This document shows, one piece after another, positions 61,090-64,000 of a stretch of DNA of 64,000 nt. A program made the position numbers and the translations under genes. How positions within the stretch are numbered: position 1 is the stretch's first letter; every line of letters begins with the position of its first letter. The stretch is from Gottfriedia sp049568075. Lineage in GTDB: Bacteria > Bacillota > Bacilli > Bacillales > Bacillaceae_G. The stretch lies in the NCBI GenBank assembly GCA_049568075.1, contig CP144911.1. The stretch is one strand, 5' to 3'. The notes beneath the pieces were generated by a model. It was not told where the DNA came from. It ran no database searches and saw only the letters and a program-made list of their open reading frames with translations.

Positions 61090-61998
61090 TCATTTATAAT
61101 TAAAATTCTGCTTTAACCATTCATCCCAGTTCGATTGTTGACTACCAATATAAAATTCCTGTATGGAATCCATAATTGGGCTCTCACAAGTTGAAACTGC
61201 GTGTCCACCAATTCCGATAATGATATCAGGTTTAATTTTTTTAATTATGATGGCTAGATCAATTGTTTTCTTTAAATTTTCTCTTAAAGTACAAGTCATG
61301 ATAAATCCAGCAGGATTCACTTCATTTATTACTTGTTCAACATCGTTTGAATCAATTGATGCTCCTAAATAAATTACTTGAAAACCGATTCTTCTTAAAT
61401 AAATCGTAAAAATTAATAAACCTAATTCATGCTTTTCTTCTGGTCCACAAACTGCGATTAACTTTGGCAAATGTTTATTGTTAGGTGAATTTTGATAAAT
61501 CATCCCTAATCTCGTTCTCAAAAAAGATGTTGCAAAATGTTCATGAGCACTTGTAATTTCACCATTACGACATTTATCACCGATTAATATAAAAACCTTA
61601 GAAATAATTTTAAATAATACTTTATCGACAGAAAAAAGACTAAAAGCGTCATTCACATAATTGTGGGCTTCACTTTCTTCAAAAGATAATAATGAAGAAA
61701 CAATTCGATTTACTAGCGCATCTGATTGAAGATTTTCAGTAAGAGAGCTGTCATTTGACGACTTATGCTCTTTAGCTTCGTATAAATTAATTGCTTGTCC
61801 AATTGTAAACCCTTCATTAACTTTTTGAACGAGCCATTTTAAAATGTAAACATGTTCCTCTGTATAAAGTCGATGGCCAGCATCATTTCGTACAGGACTT
61901 ATAATATTATATCTTCTTTCCCATGCTCTTAATGTGCCTGGTAAAATCCCAACAATGTTAGAAATTGCTTTAATATTGTACTTTCCTATTTGGGCCAA
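61090..61998 (-). CDS. MerR-family regulator with B12-binding domain (LitR/CarH-like)
   Basis: A 302-residue protein. Residues 5-72 form a MerR winged helix (YNIKAISNIVGILPGTLRAWERRY, DAGHRLYTEEHV). A helical cap follows, then a cobalamin-binding Rossmann domain from about 179. It holds the EKHELG motif with His190 as possible lower ligand, and a later IIGIGGH loop. In CarH, Trp131-His132 lie ten residues before Glu141-His142; here those positions are Cys143-Arg144 before Glu153-His154. The TTG at 61998 is chosen, nine bases after AGGAGG. It is inserted between mecB and ypbG relative to B. subtilis. Confidence 0.85.
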   Translation of the reverse strand: MAQIGKYNIKAISNIVGILPGTLRAWERRYNIISPVRNDAGHRLYTEEHVYILKWLVQKVNEGFTIGQAINLYEAKEHKSSNDSSLTENLQSDALVNRIVSSLLSFEESEAHNYVNDAFSLFSVDKVLFKIISKVFILIGDKCRNGEITSAHEHFATSFLRTRLGMIYQNSPNNKHLPKLIAVCGPEEKHELGLLIFTIYLRRIGFQVIYLGASIDSNDVEQVINEVNPAGFIMTCTLRENLKKTIDLAIIIKKIKPDIIIGIGGHAVSTCESPIMDSIQEFYIGSQQSNWDEWLKQNFNYK

Positions 61999-62032
61999 TT
62001 TTTCTTTCCTCCTGCATGTAAACAACAAACAC

Positions 62033-62719
62033 TTATTTCATAACTTCAAAATTTAGAACTGTTATTGTGTTTTGTTTGCGAATTCCTTTATTGTTGTGTA
62101 GCTCCAAATATACCGTTTTCTGATTACGATGTACATTTAATTGACTTCTTTCAAACAGATAAACTTGAATACTTTCAAAATTACTACGATGACTATCCGT
62201 GACTTCAGTATAGCTTGTTAATATACTAAGTTCATCTTCATAACGCTCTTCAAGTGCAAAGTCTAAATGATCTCTCTTTGTTTTCACATCATCTAAACCA
62301 ACAATCGAAAACTTCGTACCATTTTCAGTTTCAAATGAAGCACTTTTATTTTCTAAAATTGTAACTTTACAATCTAGTAATAATGCATTTAGATCCCTAT
62401 AATTGCCACTATAGTCAAAATCATTCCACAAAAAATAGACAGGAGCAATAGAAGATAAATAGTGAATGTTTTCATCTTTATATTTTTTTGACTTCTTTTT
62501 TGAGTAACCACTTAAAAGAATTAATGTATTATGATTGCAAATTTTTTCAATCTCACTCAATTTAAAAGGAATATCGCCTATATTTGGAATCCATATAAGC
62601 TGAATTGACTGTAATGAATCATCTAAATTATTTATTTTAATTTTTTTATGTATAATTTCTAGCTTACTTTTTCGATTAATCAACAGAATAATTGCTACAA
62701 TTACTACGAATCCGATCAA
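62033..62719 (-). CDS. ypbG: Degenerate YpbG-like metallophosphoesterase homologue
   Basis: A membrane-anchored protein (hydrophobic residues 2-14). IHYLSSIAPVYFLW and DYSGNYRDLNALLLDCKVTILENKSASF match the YpbG/YkuE phosphoesterase fold closely. The metal motifs are gone: DxH is replaced near residues 42-49 (IWIPNIGD), GDxxD by SGYSKK (70-75), GNHD by WNDFDY (98-103), and no GHxH is left. Its place before ypbE agrees with ypbG. The TTG start at 62719 is 20 bases from the GGGGG ribosome site; an in-frame ATA at 62734 has ideal spacing and would give MKIISLIGF. Confidence 0.7.
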   Translation of the reverse strand: MIGFVVIVAIILLINRKSKLEIIHKKIKINNLDDSLQSIQLIWIPNIGDIPFKLSEIEKICNHNTLILLSGYSKKKSKKYKDENIHYLSSIAPVYFLWNDFDYSGNYRDLNALLLDCKVTILENKSASFETENGTKFSIVGLDDVKTKRDHLDFALEERYEDELSILTSYTEVTDSHRSNFESIQVYLFERSQLNVHRNQKTVYLELHNNKGIRKQNTITVLNFEVMK

Positions 62720-62901
62720 TGATATTATTTTTATTTTAATTTCCCCCTTGTAACTTAACCCATTAATGAAGTAAATGTCAGTAGTTTCTCTGATTTTACT
62801 TCATTCAAAAAATCAACTTAATTTATTTCTTTTTGTTTCTGTTCAAAGTGCTTTTTTTTATTATACAAAAACTAGTAGAAATTGAAAAATTTTAAACAAC
62901 A

Positions 62902-62943
62902 AAAAAACTTATGTCCGATGATACAAAATGGGCATAAGTTTTT
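62902..62943. terminator. Terminator between the CBS gene and ypbG
   Basis: AAAAAACTTATGTCC-GATGATACAAAAT-GGGCATAAGTTTTT, a 14-base stem. It lies about 110 bases after the CBS gene stop; the remaining 62944-63055 and 62735-62901 show no other feature. Confidence 0.85.
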
Positions 62944-63055
62944 AATTTAAGTGAATTATGTTTTAATCGTTTTGAAAAGTCTATTTTCGTATGAGCAAAA
63001 TAAGAGCATTAATCAATATTTAGTTTCAAAAAAATTGAAAAACAGATTTTCAATA

Positions 63056-63712
63056 TTAGTGTTTAACTGTAGAATTTTCTATTTCATTCGTAACAGATAC
63101 TATTCTTAGACCAAGTTCTTCAAATTTACGTAAAATTTTATCGATATTTTTATTATCATCTATTTTTAAGACAATTCTTCTTAATAAATGATCTTTTGAA
63201 TCAAAAGTTACTAGCGAAATTATATTAATCCTAAAATGGTGAAGATACTCAAGTAATCTTGCTAATTGCCCTTCCTTCTCCATACTTGTCATTGAAATTC
63301 TTATTCCTCGACAGTCCTTTCCAAGTACTTCTTGAAAAATCTCAATTACGTCATATCTAATAACTAGTCCAACAAAATTTCTCTCATCATCAACTACCGC
63401 AATTGATGGATATTTTTTTAACGAATTCATTGTATCTTCATATGGCTCATCCGCTTTAACATAAATTGTTTTATGTGTTGCGATTTCACCTATTTTTATC
63501 ATCGTAATATATTCTTCTTTTGGTAATTCATTATAAAAGCAACTTCTATAAATCTCTGCTTGAGAAATCATTCCAATATATTTATTACCCGCTAATACGG
63601 GTACACTATCAATTTGCTTTTCCAATAAAAGTTTTATTGCACTTTCTACAGTATCATTTGATTGGACCGTTATGACTTGATGTTTTTGAAGCATTCGATG
63701 TTTTGCTAACAC
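63056..63712 (-). CDS. CBS-pair and ACT domain protein (AcuB-like)
   Basis: A 218-residue protein. Two CBS repeats (about 8-58 and 72-130: VESAIKLLLEKQIDSVPVLAGNKYIGMIS, SIAVVDDERNFVGLVIRYDVIEI) are followed by an ACT-like domain (QLARLLEYLHHFRINIISLVTFD). This layout is that of AcuB and similar regulators that sense adenylates or amino acids. It is alone between ypbG and ypbE, where B. subtilis has ypbF. GTG start, nine bases after GGGAG. Confidence 0.85.
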   Translation of the reverse strand: MLAKHRMLQKHQVITVQSNDTVESAIKLLLEKQIDSVPVLAGNKYIGMISQAEIYRSCFYNELPKEEYITMIKIGEIATHKTIYVKADEPYEDTMNSLKKYPSIAVVDDERNFVGLVIRYDVIEIFQEVLGKDCRGIRISMTSMEKEGQLARLLEYLHHFRINIISLVTFDSKDHLLRRIVLKIDDNKNIDKILRKFEELGLRIVSVTNEIENSTVKH

Positions 63713-63824
63713 TCTTTAACACTCCCTTCACTCTATTTATAACATAAAAAGAAAGCATCCGATTAAAGAGAATTTGTCTAGATTTCGAATTTCAATTTCA
63801 TTGGATTTTATATATTACTTAACC

Positions 63825-64000
63825 TTATTTATCCACATCAACATTCAATGGGATTTTTAATATCTGGCCGGGCTTCACTTCGATCCCATTTAAATGATTT
63901 GCATCTTGAATAATTTCTTCTCCATCACGATTACCATAATATTTCATTGAAATAGTAAATAATGTTTCCCCTCTTTGAACTTCGTGATTAATCTCTTCAA
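63825..64000 (-). CDS. ypbE: YpbE-like LysM protein (3' end only)
   Basis: The last 58 codons of a gene that continues past the right edge. They encode a single C-terminal LysM domain: EVQRGETLFTISMKYYGNRDGE, then ANHLNGIEVKPGQILKIPL. LysM binds peptidoglycan. B. subtilis YpbE has a C-terminal LysM and lies just beyond ypbG/ypbF, so the assignment is likely. Confidence 0.75.
   Translation of the reverse strand, partial: EEINHEVQRGETLFTISMKYYGNRDGEEIIQDANHLNGIEVKPGQILKIPLNVDVDK

Overview
The window comes from a low-GC, spore-forming Bacillaceae chromosome. The gene order is close to the Bacillus subtilis ypvA-to-ypbE segment, read mostly on the minus strand. Sporulation genes (spoIVA, an sspM-like SASP, yppG, ypjB, a spoVIF-like gene), bacillithiol genes (bshA, bshB1, ypdA), a B-type RNase P RNA and a menaquinol:cytochrome c reductase (qcrABC) point to Bacillus or a near relative. 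It is not B. subtilis itself, because many intergenic regions and several genes differ. All assignments are from recognition of the translated sequences; no database was searched.

Layout. 1-5 kb: helicase ypvA (5' end), a Gfo/Idh/MocA oxidoreductase, rlmL, rnpB with a clear promoter and terminator, gpsB, ypsA. 5-9 kb: a stand-alone GntR/UTRA regulator and small spore or unknown genes (yppG, yppF, sspM, yppC). 9-14 kb: recU and the class A penicillin-binding protein ponA on the plus strand, facing ypoC-nth-dnaD. 15-28 kb: aspB-ypmB-ypmA, dinG, panBCD behind a tandem leader RNA, then birA-cca-bshA-bshB1-mgsA-dapB-ypjD, whose genes overlap or lie very close together. 28-36 kb: ypjC (plus strand), yugP, ypjB, ypjA, qcrCBA, ypiF, ypiB, ypiA. 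36-43 kb: aromatic biosynthesis (aroA, aroB, aroC, and a chorismate mutase/DAHP synthase under a T-box), then ndk. 43-50 kb: hepT-menG-hepS, folE, hbs, spoIVA, yphF, yphE, a spoVIF-like gene. 50-56 kb: gpsA, der, yphA, ypzI, the S1 protein ypfD, cmk, ypfB. 56-64 kb: asparaginase, ypdA, gudB, mecB, a B12-type MerR regulator, a degenerate ypbG, a CBS/ACT protein, and the 3' end of ypbE.

Most genes are housekeeping: the shikimate trunk to chorismate, menaquinone side chain and methylation feeding the qcr complex, pantothenate, lysine/cell wall, bacillithiol and cell division. I see no phage, insertion sequence, CRISPR array, tRNA or toxin system. Four things stand out. (1) A short repeat with terminal inverted repeats sits between two copies of the local transcription terminator at two loci, with a decayed copy and a relic at two more. 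(2) The ypbG homologue has lost its metallophosphoesterase motifs and seems to start at AUA or TTG. (3) The B12-type MerR regulator lacks the Trp and His used by CarH photoreceptors. (4) The aroH-trp-hisC-tyrA block and the TRAP gene mtrB are both absent from their usual places.
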